From Caballeronia temeraria (lineage in GTDB: Bacteria; Pseudomonadota; Gammaproteobacteria; Burkholderiales; Burkholderiaceae): a DNA stretch of 64,000 bases. The stretch covers positions 186,001-250,000 of the forward strand of contig NZ_FCOI02000003.1 of assembly GCF_001544795.2 (NCBI RefSeq). The letters are read 5' to 3'. The notes under the pieces are model-generated. The model did no database searches and was not told the origin of the DNA. It worked only from the letters and a program-made list of their open reading frames with translations. The position numbers and the translations under genes are program-made. This document shows positions 34,058 to 41,682 of the stretch, piece after piece; position 1 is the first letter of the stretch, and each line of letters opens with the position of its first letter.

Positions 34058-35335
34058 TCAAGCCGCGAAACGCTCCTCGCGCGGATACGCCTTGCCGCGG
34101 CTCACCGCCGCGAGCGCCGCGAGGCTGATCACCGCCGTGAACATCATGTAGAAGCTCGGCGCGGCCTTGCTGCCCGTCGCACTCAGCAGCCAGATGATGA
34201 TCGCGGGCGTGAAGCCGCCGAACACCGTCACGCCGATGTTGTAGCCGATCGACATGCCCGTCGCGCGCGTCGACACCGGAAAGATCTCCGACATCAGCGC
34301 CGGCAGCGCGCCAAAATAGATCGCCTTCAGCAGCGCGAGCCACGCGACGAGCGCAAAGAGCGCCGCCACCGACACATGCGACACGACATACGCAAACGCC
34401 GGATAACCCGTCACGAAGAGCAGGAGCGCGGCCGTCGACATCTGCTTCACCCGGCCGATCTTGTCCGAAAGATGGCCCGCGAACGGCGTCACCAGCGTCA
34501 GCATCAGACCCGCGACGGTGCTCGCGGCGAATCCCGTCGATGCATCCAGATGCAGCTCGCGGATCGCGAACGTCGGCACGTATTGCAATAGATAGTTCAC
34601 CGCCGTCGATACCGTCAGCGCGCCGATCGAGATCAGCAGCAACGACTTCTGCTGCGTGAAGACATCGCGCACGGGCGTGGACGTGTGCGCCGCCTCGGTG
34701 AAATCGGCCGCGTCCTGCAGATAGCGGCGCAGGAACAGACCCGCCGGCCCGATCAGCAAGCCGAAGAAGAACGGAATGCGCCAGCCCCACGCGGCGAGTT
34801 CGGCGGCGGGCATCAGCTTGGCGAGCGCGAAACCGAAGATCGACGCGAGCAGCGTCGCGAGCCCTTGCGTCGCGAATTGCCAGCTCGCGAGCAGGCCGCG
34901 GCGGTTCGGCGCGTGCTCGATCAGCATCGCCGTGGACGGACCGAACTCGCCGCCCGCCGAAAAGCCCTGAATCAGCCGCGCGATGAACACGCCCGCGGGC
35001 GCGATCAGGCCGATCGACGCATACGGCGGAATCACCGCGATGATCGCCGTGCCGATCATCATCAGACCGACCGACATCATCAGCGCGGCCTTGCGCCCGC
35101 GCTTGTCCGCGTATGCGCCGAGCACCATGCCGCCGATCGGCCGCACGAAATACGACGCGCCGAACGAGCCGAACGTGAGCAGCATCGACGCCGTCTCGTT
35201 CGCGGCCGGGAAGAAGTTCTTCGCGATATACACCGCGAAAAACGCGTAGATCGCGATATCGAACCATTCGAGCGCGTTGCCGACCGAAGTGGCAAGCACG
35301 ATCTGCGTCAGGCTCAGGGGCTTTTTGTTCATCAT
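34058..35335 (-). CDS. MFS transporter, metabolite:H+ symporter (MHS) type
   Basis: A 425-residue permease with 12 predicted membrane segments. The start SVGNALEWFDIAIYAFFAVY, the loop GAYADKRGRKAALM and the PLLxGHLSDKIGR-like second-half loop (FAGHLSDKIGRVKQM) are typical of the MHS group that takes up citrate, ketoglutarate, proline betaine and related acids. The ATG pair at 35335/35332 gives two near-equal starts. It lies 32 bases downstream of the M20 peptidase gene on the same strand, so it may import the substrate of that enzyme or export its product. Confidence 0.92.
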   Translation of the reverse strand: MMNKKPLSLTQIVLATSVGNALEWFDIAIYAFFAVYIAKNFFPAANETASMLLTFGSFGASYFVRPIGGMVLGAYADKRGRKAALMMSVGLMMIGTAIIAVIPPYASIGLIAPAGVFIARLIQGFSAGGEFGPSTAMLIEHAPNRRGLLASWQFATQGLATLLASIFGFALAKLMPAAELAAWGWRIPFFFGLLIGPAGLFLRRYLQDAADFTEAAHTSTPVRDVFTQQKSLLLISIGALTVSTAVNYLLQYVPTFAIRELHLDASTGFAASTVAGLMLTLVTPFAGHLSDKIGRVKQMSTAALLLFVTGYPAFAYVVSHVSVAALFALVAWLALLKAIYFGALPALMSEIFPVSTRATGMSIGYNIGVTVFGGFTPAIIIWLLSATGSKAAPSFYMMFTAVISLAALAAVSRGKAYPREERFAA

Positions 35336-35367
35336 GTCAGCGTGTCGTCAATGACGTTCGGTCGATA

Positions 35368-36786
35368 TCAATGCGCGCGGCGCGTGGCGACGATCGCCGC
35401 GCCCATCTCGCCCAAGTCCCACCAGAGGCCCGCCATCACGCCGAGCGATTCGCGCATGACGGAACCCAGCACGTGTTCGTTCGGCGCGTGCTGGTTGCAG
35501 GCGGGATACGAATGCGGCACCCAGAGCGTCGGCAGGCCGAGCGTCTTCGCGAAGACATCGTTGGGCACGGTGCCGCCCAGGTTCGGCAGCAGCGCGGGCT
35601 TCTTGCCGGTCGTCGCGCGCATCGAATCGAGCGCCCAGTGCACCCACGGATCGTCGAGATCGAGGCGCGTGGCCGGCGTGCCGCGCGTCGCCTTGACCGT
35701 CACTTCGGCGAAGCCGTGCGCCGCGAAGTGGCGTTCCAGATGCGTCTGCAGATTCTCCCAATCCGTGCCGACGACGAAGCGCAACTGGCACACCGCTTTC
35801 GCGAACGGCGGAATGGCGTTGACGGGCGCATCGGCGTTGCCGGATTTCATCGCGAGCACTTCGAGCGCGTTCCAGCCGATCACGCGTTCGGTCGGCGTGA
35901 GGCCCGGCTCGCCCCATGTCGGATCGATCTCGGGCGAGCTTTCGTCGCGGCCCAGTTCGATATCGGCGAGGGCTTCGCGCACCGCATCGGAAATCGGCGG
36001 CGGCCGCAATCCTTCGACGACGATCGCGCCGTTACGATCGACGAGGCTCGCGATCGCATGCGACAGCACGACGGCCGGATTGCGCAGCACGCCGCCCCAG
36101 TTGCCCGAGTGATGACCGCCTTCGCGCAGATTCACCGTCAGTTCGAACGGCACGCCGCCGCGCGAGCCGAGAAAGAGCGTGGGACGTTCCGCCGATACGC
36201 GCGGCCCGTCCGACGCGATGAACACATCCGCCGCGAGCGCCTGCTTGTGCGCGGCGCAGACTTCGTCGAGACCCGGCGAGCCGATTTCCTCGCCCGTCTC
36301 GAAAATCACCTTCACGTTGTAACCAAGCTTGCCGTCGCGCGCCTCCAGCACCGCCGCGAGCGCCGCGAAATTGACCGAGTGCTGGCCCTTGTTGTCCGCG
36401 GTGCCGCGACCGTACCAGCGGTCTTCATCGACGACGATTTCCCACGGCTTCAGGCCCGCGCGCCATTGCTCGTCGTAGCCGCGCACGACGTCGCCGTGAC
36501 CGTAGGTCAGCACGGTCGGCAAATCACCGGACTCGTGGCGCTCGGCGATCAGGAACGGCGGGCCGCCCGCGACCGGGTTCCCGATGACGCGCGCCGTGAA
36601 ACCGAGACGCGCGAGCGTGTCGCTGACTTCATCGGTCAGATAGGCGTTCAGCGCGGGGTTCTCGCCGTTCTGGCTCTCGGTGCAAAACGCGACGCGGCGC
36701 GTCAGATCGGCGAAAAACGCGCCGGAATCGAATGTCTTGCACGCAATGGCGATGGCGGTTTCGCGAGTGTTTTGCGGTTCTTTCAC
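35368..36786 (-). CDS. M20-family metallopeptidase/deacylase
   Basis: A 472-residue zinc-dependent amidohydrolase of the ArgE/DapE/CPG2 type. Zinc-ligand segments are visible: TYGHGDVV (His, Asp), GRGTADNKGQ (bridging Asp), FETGEEIGSPG (catalytic Glu and ligand Glu), and a final His in VPHSYPACNQHAPNEH. A dimerisation insert (about 210-330, GGHHSGNWGG) is present. Substrates of this group are N-acyl amino acids or dipeptides. The gene is divergent from a LysR gene, 117 bases away, and upstream of the MHS transporter, which suggests a small inducible uptake-and-hydrolysis unit. Confidence 0.92.
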   Translation of the reverse strand: MKEPQNTRETAIAIACKTFDSGAFFADLTRRVAFCTESQNGENPALNAYLTDEVSDTLARLGFTARVIGNPVAGGPPFLIAERHESGDLPTVLTYGHGDVVRGYDEQWRAGLKPWEIVVDEDRWYGRGTADNKGQHSVNFAALAAVLEARDGKLGYNVKVIFETGEEIGSPGLDEVCAAHKQALAADVFIASDGPRVSAERPTLFLGSRGGVPFELTVNLREGGHHSGNWGGVLRNPAVVLSHAIASLVDRNGAIVVEGLRPPPISDAVREALADIELGRDESSPEIDPTWGEPGLTPTERVIGWNALEVLAMKSGNADAPVNAIPPFAKAVCQLRFVVGTDWENLQTHLERHFAAHGFAEVTVKATRGTPATRLDLDDPWVHWALDSMRATTGKKPALLPNLGGTVPNDVFAKTLGLPTLWVPHSYPACNQHAPNEHVLGSVMRESLGVMAGLWWDLGEMGAAIVATRRAH

Positions 36787-36872
36787 GACGTCTCCGGAAG
36801 TGGTGTCTACCCATACCGGCCAAGTCTAGAAACGTCAAAAATTCGCGACAATTTCAAAATTTGCGACTAGCA

Positions 36873-36887
36873 TTGCCAAAAAGGCAA
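36873..36887. promoter_or_regulatory. Perfect palindrome TTGCC-N5-GGCAA before the LysR gene
   Basis: TTGCC AAAAA GGCAA lies between the divergent M20 and LysR genes, 16 bases before the LysR start. A second, weaker AT-rich dyad lies at about 36841-36866. Short interrupted dyads with T and A at the outer ends are the usual LysR-type site. Assignment to this LysR protein is by position only. Confidence 0.5.
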
Positions 36888-36903
36888 CGCTCGGGGAAGC
36901 ATC

Positions 36904-37839
36904 GTGCTGCATGGCATCGCACTCAAGTACTTCGTGGAAGTCGCGCGCTCGGGTTCCCTCGCGGCGGCGTCGGAGACGCTGCACGTCGCGGTATCGGCGA
37001 TCAGCCGGCAGATCGCAAAGCTGGAGGAACAGGCGGGCACGCCGCTATTCGAGCGCATGCCGCGCGGCATGGTCCTGACCGAAGCGGGCGAACTGCTCGT
37101 GCAGCACGCGCGCCGCGCGCTCATGGATGGCGACGCGGTGCTCGCGGAGATATCGGAGCGGCATGCGCTCGGGCTCGGGATCGTGCGCATCGGCTGCACG
37201 GAAGGCTTCACGCGCTGCTTTTTGCCGAGCGTGATGGCGTCGCGTTATCGCGAGCATCCGCGCACGCGTTTCGTGATGCGTTCGGGCACGCCGGGGCAAG
37301 TCGAGCATTGGGTGGCGAGCGGCGAAGTCGATGTGGGACTCGCGTTTTCGACGTCGACATCGACGGCATTGAGCGTCGAATACAGCGTGAAGGCGCCGGT
37401 TTGCGCGCTGCTGCCGCCGACGCATCCGCTGGCCAGCAAGACCAGCATCACGCTCGACGATGTTCTTCAATATCCGACCGCCGTGCTCGATCGCGGGACC
37501 ACGGTGCGCCAGTTGATCGACTGGTGCTGCTCGGCGCGCGGCGTGTATCTGGAGCCGGTCCTCACGAGCAACAACTCGAGCGCGATGCATCATTTCGCCG
37601 CGCTCACCGGCGCGATCACGCTCGGCAGCGCGGTGGCGCTCGAAGGCGATCCGGGTCCGCCGACGCTCGTCGCGACGCCCATCGACGAGCCCTTGCTCAA
37701 CGAGCGTCTGCTGCAAGTCACCGTGATGCGCGAGCGGCGTCTGCCGCCTGCCGTCGATCAGTTTCTGAAGACGCTGACCGCCGCGTTGCGCGAGAGTCTG
37801 GGTGCGCCGGCCGCGCGCGCGACGAGAAAAAAGCGTTAG
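36904..37839 (+). CDS. LysR-family transcriptional regulator
   Basis: A 311-residue LysR protein: HTH (ALKYFVEVARSGSLAAASET, then AVSAISRQIAKLEEQAGTPL) and effector domain. The start is GTG at 36904, the only start that gives the full first helix. A Arg/Lys-rich tail (RATRKKR) ends the protein. It is divergent from the M20 peptidase-MHS transporter pair, so it probably controls them and itself through the palindrome listed separately. The ligand is unknown. Confidence 0.92.
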   Translation: MLHGIALKYFVEVARSGSLAAASETLHVAVSAISRQIAKLEEQAGTPLFERMPRGMVLTEAGELLVQHARRALMDGDAVLAEISERHALGLGIVRIGCTEGFTRCFLPSVMASRYREHPRTRFVMRSGTPGQVEHWVASGEVDVGLAFSTSTSTALSVEYSVKAPVCALLPPTHPLASKTSITLDDVLQYPTAVLDRGTTVRQLIDWCCSARGVYLEPVLTSNNSSAMHHFAALTGAITLGSAVALEGDPGPPTLVATPIDEPLLNERLLQVTVMRERRLPPAVDQFLKTLTAALRESLGAPAARATRKKR

Positions 37840-37843
37840 CGAG

Positions 37844-38224
37844 TCACTGCGTCGCGATCCACCACGTCGTGCCGGCGCTGTCGCGAAAGCCGCCGCGGAA
37901 GTCGTCGTCGGCACGTTTGCGCTCGGGCGCCTGCACGCTCTGCGCGCCGTTTTGAATCGCGCGGTCGTAGATGGCTTGCGCGTCGCGCACGTACACGTGG
38001 ATGTGCGGACCCTGCGATTGCTGATCGGTCGCGCCGCCGCCGATCATCACGACGCTGTCATCGATGCGCACTTCGGCGTGCATCAGCGAGCCATCGGGAC
38101 GATCGAAGCGGCGCAGCAGTTCGGCTTCAAATACGCGTTCGAGAAACGCGATGATCTCGTCCGCGTTCGCGCAGACGAGATAAGGACTGACGGAGGGATA
38201 AGTCGCGGGTTTCCAGTCGGGCAT
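37844..38224 (-). CDS. VOC-family (glyoxalase/PhnB-like) protein
   Basis: A 126-residue protein of vicinal-oxygen-chelate fold: YPSVSPYLVCANADEIIAFL at the start, then LMHAEVRIDDSVVMIGG and a final FRDSAGTTWWIATQ. The sequence follows the PhnB/YdcJ-like subgroup, often annotated as bleomycin-resistance/glyoxalase. Metal ligands would be His and Glu in the LMHAE and related segments, but the pattern is incomplete, so enzymatic role is open. ATG 38224 is chosen because the fold starts shortly after it. It is convergent with the LysR gene (4 bases) and lies downstream of the patatin gene on the same strand. Confidence 0.85.
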   Translation of the reverse strand: MPDWKPATYPSVSPYLVCANADEIIAFLERVFEAELLRRFDRPDGSLMHAEVRIDDSVVMIGGGATDQQSQGPHIHVYVRDAQAIYDRAIQNGAQSVQAPERKRADDDFRGGFRDSAGTTWWIATQ

Positions 38225-38283
38225 GACATGCCTCGCAGGCGTGGTGACAAGGCTAGTCAGAGTAGATGAAACCCGCGAGGACT

Positions 38284-39540
38284 TCAAACGCCTTCGACCA
38301 CGTCGTCCAGCTTCTGCACCGCCGCCTTCGGCATCTCCGCCGTCGCCTGCGGTGCGGGCTCAAACCGATGCACATCGTGCGTCACGAAGCCCAGATCGTG
38401 ACTCGGCACCTCGAACCATTCCGGATGCCCGAACGAGCGGCGAATATCTTCCAGCCCGCTCGCCCAGTGCTCGCCCATCGTGTCGTTGCTGAACTCGTAA
38501 TCCTTGTAGTGCCCTTCGAAGAACTTGTTCTTGTAGATGAGATGCACGACGTTCACCGCGCCGCCATCCGCGACTTTCTGCGCCTCGCGCAACAGCGGAT
38601 GCGAGCGGCGCACCTTCTCCGGAACATGCTCCAGCAGTTCCTTGATGAGCCGCGCATGCTTCTGGTTGTGCGAAACGAAGTCGGTGATCGCGCGCGTCCG
38701 GCTCGAATACTGAATGTCCTTCGTGCGCTCGCTGATATCGAGAAAATCGCCCGGCAACGTGCCGCGCGCGCTCCACAGGTCCACCTGGAACACGAGCGTG
38801 TCCTTGTGCTGGCTTTCGCGGAAAATCTCCGTCAACGGCGTATTCGATACGAGCCCGCCGTCCCAGTAGAACTCGCCGTCGATCTCGACAGCCGGAAAGC
38901 CCGGCGGCAACGCGCCGGACGCCATGAAGTGCTCGGGCGCGAGGCGCATCTTCGTATTGTCGAAGTACACGAGATTGCCCGTGCGCACATTCACCGCACC
39001 CACCGAGACACGCATCGCGCCATCGTTGATGCGATCGAAATCCGCGTACTGCAGCAGCGTCGCGCGCAATGCAGACGTATCGTAAAAGCTGACGTCGCTC
39101 GGACGCCTGCTCTTCGTATGCGTCAGCGGCAACTGCACGCGCGGCGAGAAAAAGCCCTTCTGCCCTTCCGTGAGCGCGCGCGCCGCCGCCCACATGCTCG
39201 AAAACTTGCGGCCGATATTCGCAAAGCCGAACGCCGCGGGCATGAACGCGCCCACGTGCCCGACGAGATCCGCGGGCTGGCAGATCGTGTTCCAGAAGCC
39301 GCGCAGCGCGGCCACGCGGTCTTCGGGCGCATTGCCGGCGATGATCGCCGTATTCAGTGCGCCGATGGAAATGCCCGACGTCCATGTCGGATCGATTCCG
39401 ACTTCGGCGAGCCCTTCGAACACGCCGGCCTGATACGAACCCAGCGCGCCGCCGCCTTGCAGCACGAGGCAAACGTCATCGTAGTCCGGCAGCGCGACGT
39501 GGTTCGCCTGCGTGAGTGTGTTGCGTCGACTGCGGCGCAT
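38284..39540 (-). CDS. Patatin-like phospholipase with DUF3734-type C-terminus
   Basis: A 418-residue lipid acyl hydrolase. The patatin elements are complete: oxyanion loop LVLQGGGALGSYQAGV, nucleophile Ser58 in GISIG and catalytic Asp227 in YWDGG. The part after about residue 290 (KDYEFSNDTMGEHWASGLED) is the extension found in patatins that occur with 3-hydroxybutyrate dehydrogenase genes. The gene is last in an operon with bdh and adc (gaps 15 and 21 bases). In that setting it may free hydroxybutyrate from PHB-associated or membrane lipid, which is inference. The ATG has an AAGGAGAA site. Confidence 0.92.
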   Translation of the reverse strand: MRRSRRNTLTQANHVALPDYDDVCLVLQGGGALGSYQAGVFEGLAEVGIDPTWTSGISIGALNTAIIAGNAPEDRVAALRGFWNTICQPADLVGHVGAFMPAAFGFANIGRKFSSMWAAARALTEGQKGFFSPRVQLPLTHTKSRRPSDVSFYDTSALRATLLQYADFDRINDGAMRVSVGAVNVRTGNLVYFDNTKMRLAPEHFMASGALPPGFPAVEIDGEFYWDGGLVSNTPLTEIFRESQHKDTLVFQVDLWSARGTLPGDFLDISERTKDIQYSSRTRAITDFVSHNQKHARLIKELLEHVPEKVRRSHPLLREAQKVADGGAVNVVHLIYKNKFFEGHYKDYEFSNDTMGEHWASGLEDIRRSFGHPEWFEVPSHDLGFVTHDVHRFEPAPQATAEMPKAAVQKLDDVVEGV

Positions 39541-39555
39541 GGATTCTCCTTATCG

Positions 39556-40338
39556 TTATTGCATGAACCAGCCGTGACTCACGACGACCGATTGCCCCGT
39601 CAGCGCATTCGATTCGAAGCCCGCGAGGAACGCGACCGTATTCGCGACATCGGCGACGGTGGTGAATTCGCCATCGACCGTTTCCTTCAGCATCACGTTC
39701 TTCACGACTTCGTCTTCGGAGATGCCGAGCGCCTTCGCCTGCTCGGGAATCTGCTTCTCGACGAGCGGCGTGCGCACGAAACCGGGGCACACGACGTTGG
39801 CGCGCACGCCACGCGATCCGCCTTCCTTCGCGACGACGCGCGCGAGCCCGAGCAAGCCATGCTTCGCCGTTACATAGGCCGACTTCAGCTTCGATGCCTC
39901 GTGCGAATGCACCGATCCCATATAGATGATCGAGCCGCCCTTGCCCGACGCATACATGTGCTTGATCGCGGCTTTGGTCGTGAGGAACGCGCCGTCGAGA
40001 TGGATCGCGAGCATCTTCTTCCAGTCGGCGTACGCATACTCTTCGATGGGCGCGACGATCTGAATGCCCGCGTTCGACACCAGCACGTCGATGCCGCCCA
40101 GTTTCGCCACCGTCTCTTCGATGCCCGCGTTCACGGCGTCTTCGCTCGTCACGTCCATCGACACGGCGATCGCCTTGCCGCCCGCCGCGACGATGCTGTC
40201 CGCGACCTGCTGCGCGTTCGCCAGATTCAGATCGGCGATGACGACCGCCGCGCCATCCGATGCGAGCTTTCTCGCCGTCTGTTCGCCGATGCCGCTCGCT
40301 GCGCCCGTCACGAGCGCGACTTTTCCTTGCAGTGCCAT
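39556..40338 (-). CDS. 3-hydroxybutyrate dehydrogenase (SDR family)
   Basis: A 260-residue NAD-dependent short-chain dehydrogenase that interconverts 3-hydroxybutyrate and acetoacetate. Motifs: [14 protein letters not shown] (nucleotide binding), VSNAG, catalytic Ser in [10 protein letters not shown] and Tyr-x3-Lys in AYVTAKHG. The segment [19 protein letters not shown] and the C-terminal FMQ are typical of BDH from PHB producers, whose last Gln contacts substrate. It lies between adc and the patatin gene with short gaps and good ribosome sites, so the three act as an operon of ketone-body/PHB breakdown. Confidence 0.93.
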   Translation of the reverse strand: MALQGKVALVTGAASGIGEQTARKLASDGAAVVIADLNLANAQQVADSIVAAGGKAIAVSMDVTSEDAVNAGIEETVAKLGGIDVLVSNAGIQIVAPIEEYAYADWKKMLAIHLDGAFLTTKAAIKHMYASGKGGSIIYMGSVHSHEASKLKSAYVTAKHGLLGLARVVAKEGGSRGVRANVVCPGFVRTPLVEKQIPEQAKALGISEDEVVKNVMLKETVDGEFTTVADVANTVAFLAGFESNALTGQSVVVSHGWFMQ

Positions 40339-40359
40339 TCGATGACTCCTTTGCCGTTG

Positions 40360-41139
40360 TTATTGATTGACCGCGAGCTTGAGCTCGTCGTGCGGCGCGA
40401 GATAGTCATACGCGACTTCGCCGATATCGAGCGTGAGATTCGCGATGACATGCCGCGCGCCGACGACCTTGCGCACCGGCAGCGCCGAGACCGGCGCGAG
40501 CGCATGCGCGTGCAGTTCGAGCGCGGCCGGGCCTTCCCATGCGCCGATCACGCTCACGTCGCGCAGAAAGAAGCGCACGAGCTCGCACACGCGCGCGGTG
40601 CCGTCGACATGCGGCAGCACTTTCAGCAGATAGTTCGGGGTATCGGCGAGCTTCTTGCGCTCGGCTTCGAGATCGAGCGGACGATACTTGTAGCCCATGG
40701 TGCCCGTCGCGATGCGTTGCGTGCCGTAATCGAGCGTGCCGAGCAAGGTGTCCTTGCCATCGACGGAAAGACGCGGCGACGCGAGCTTCTTCGGAAAGCC
40801 CCAGATCTCGCGGCCGCCCGCGATCGGACCTTCGTCGTCGAGATACATCGCGTGCGTATAGCTGCCCTTCCTGCCGTCCGGATCGATCACGGAGATCACC
40901 TGGCCGCTTTCGGTGTAATCGCCGAAACCGGATGAATCCGGCATGCGGATGAATTCGTAATGCACGAGACCGTTGTCGACTTCGAGCGGCTCCGGAACCA
41001 CGGCGCGCAGCGCGTCGAGATCGGTTTCGTAGGAGATGATGAAGTACTCGCGATTGAGGAAGCGGAACGGCGGACGCGGGTAGGCGGGATTGTGCACAGG
41101 CATGGCGAACGCATTCCTGCGGATGTCGTCTTCTTTCAC
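40360..41139 (-). CDS. adc: Acetoacetate decarboxylase
   Basis: A 259-residue decarboxylase that converts acetoacetate to acetone and CO2. The Schiff-base Lys is Lys117 within [13 protein letters not shown], which is the usual Lys-Lys pair; the N-terminal [19 protein letters not shown] and acidic Glu residues around residue 75 also match. First gene of an adc-bdh-patatin operon, so acetoacetate made by the dehydrogenase would be drained here. The promoter region (about 41140-41200) was not resolved. Confidence 0.93.
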   Translation of the reverse strand: MKEDDIRRNAFAMPVHNPAYPRPPFRFLNREYFIISYETDLDALRAVVPEPLEVDNGLVHYEFIRMPDSSGFGDYTESGQVISVIDPDGRKGSYTHAMYLDDEGPIAGGREIWGFPKKLASPRLSVDGKDTLLGTLDYGTQRIATGTMGYKYRPLDLEAERKKLADTPNYLLKVLPHVDGTARVCELVRFFLRDVSVIGAWEGPAALELHAHALAPVSALPVRKVVGARHVIANLTLDIGEVAYDYLAPHDELKLAVNQ

Positions 41140-41442
41140 TGGATCGTTCCTGAGTTGAAAACAGGCACGATAGTAGAGGCAGTTGATGACATTTGTCGCT
41201 GACGGCAGGCAGCGGTCGCGCCTCTATCGAAGCAGTGCGAAACGACAAAAAACCCGCTGCGTCAAAGCCTTATGTACGCGCACTGACGAATTGCATTTTT
41301 TTGTGCAATATACTGTTGCTTCAGCAGCGCAGACACGGCAGGAACCGAACCGATGCCGCGCGGCTCTCAAACGCGTGAGCGCGATCGAGGCCCACGCATT
41401 GCGTTGTCCCTTTTGAAGCCATCTCCTTCAAGCGAGCCTCCG
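41140..41442. other. 303-base divergent intergenic region, adc to small secreted gene
   Basis: No gene is supported. ATTGCA (41290-41295) and TGCAAT (41304-41309) form a perfect 6-bp inverted repeat with an all-T-rich spacer, and TATACT (41309-41314) next to it looks like a -10 box for the small secreted gene. No good -35 at 17 bases is seen. The left part should hold the adc promoter. Confidence 0.45.
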
Positions 41443-41622
41443 ATGAAAACGTCCTTGAAAAAATCTCTCGTGCTTCTGGTGCTGGCGGCATTCGCGGCGC
41501 CGACGCTGTCGTTCGCGGCCGCGGATTATCCCGACAACAAGCCGCGGCCCGCTTATCACAAGAAAGGCCAGAAGCATCATCACAAGAAGTCGAGCACGCC
41601 GCCCGCCTCGCAGACGCAATAA
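41443..41622 (+). CDS. Small secreted His/Lys-rich peptide
   Basis: A 59-residue exported peptide. Signal peptide 1-25 (LVLAAFAAPTLSFAA) then a short mature part DYPDNKPRPAYHKKGQKHHH, KKSSTPPASQTQ that is very basic and rich in His. Such peptides are common as hypothetical proteins in Burkholderiaceae; metal or anion binding is conceivable but not shown. A strong intrinsic terminator follows, so it is its own transcription unit. The frame extends upstream but the signal peptide fixes the start at 41443. Confidence 0.75.
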   Translation: MKTSLKKSLVLLVLAAFAAPTLSFAAADYPDNKPRPAYHKKGQKHHHKKSSTPPASQTQ

Positions 41623-41639
41623 CGCGGCACTGCCCATAG

Positions 41640-41663
41640 AGGCACGGGCGTCCGTGCCTTTTT
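41640..41663 (+). terminator. Intrinsic terminator after the small secreted gene
   Basis: AGGCACGG-GCGT-CCGTGCCT forms an 8-bp stem with a 4-base loop, followed by a run of T (41659-41663). It ends the small secreted gene and lies just before the stop of the convergent histidine kinase. Confidence 0.88.
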
Positions 41664-41682
41664 CATCGCGCGCCGTGCGATA

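Noticed and set aside
38266..40935. A plus-strand open frame of 889 codons antisense to the patatin and dehydrogenase genes
   Set aside because: It is Arg/His/Ala-rich with no family pattern and lies opposite three genes with full motif sets; it reflects high-GC codon bias.
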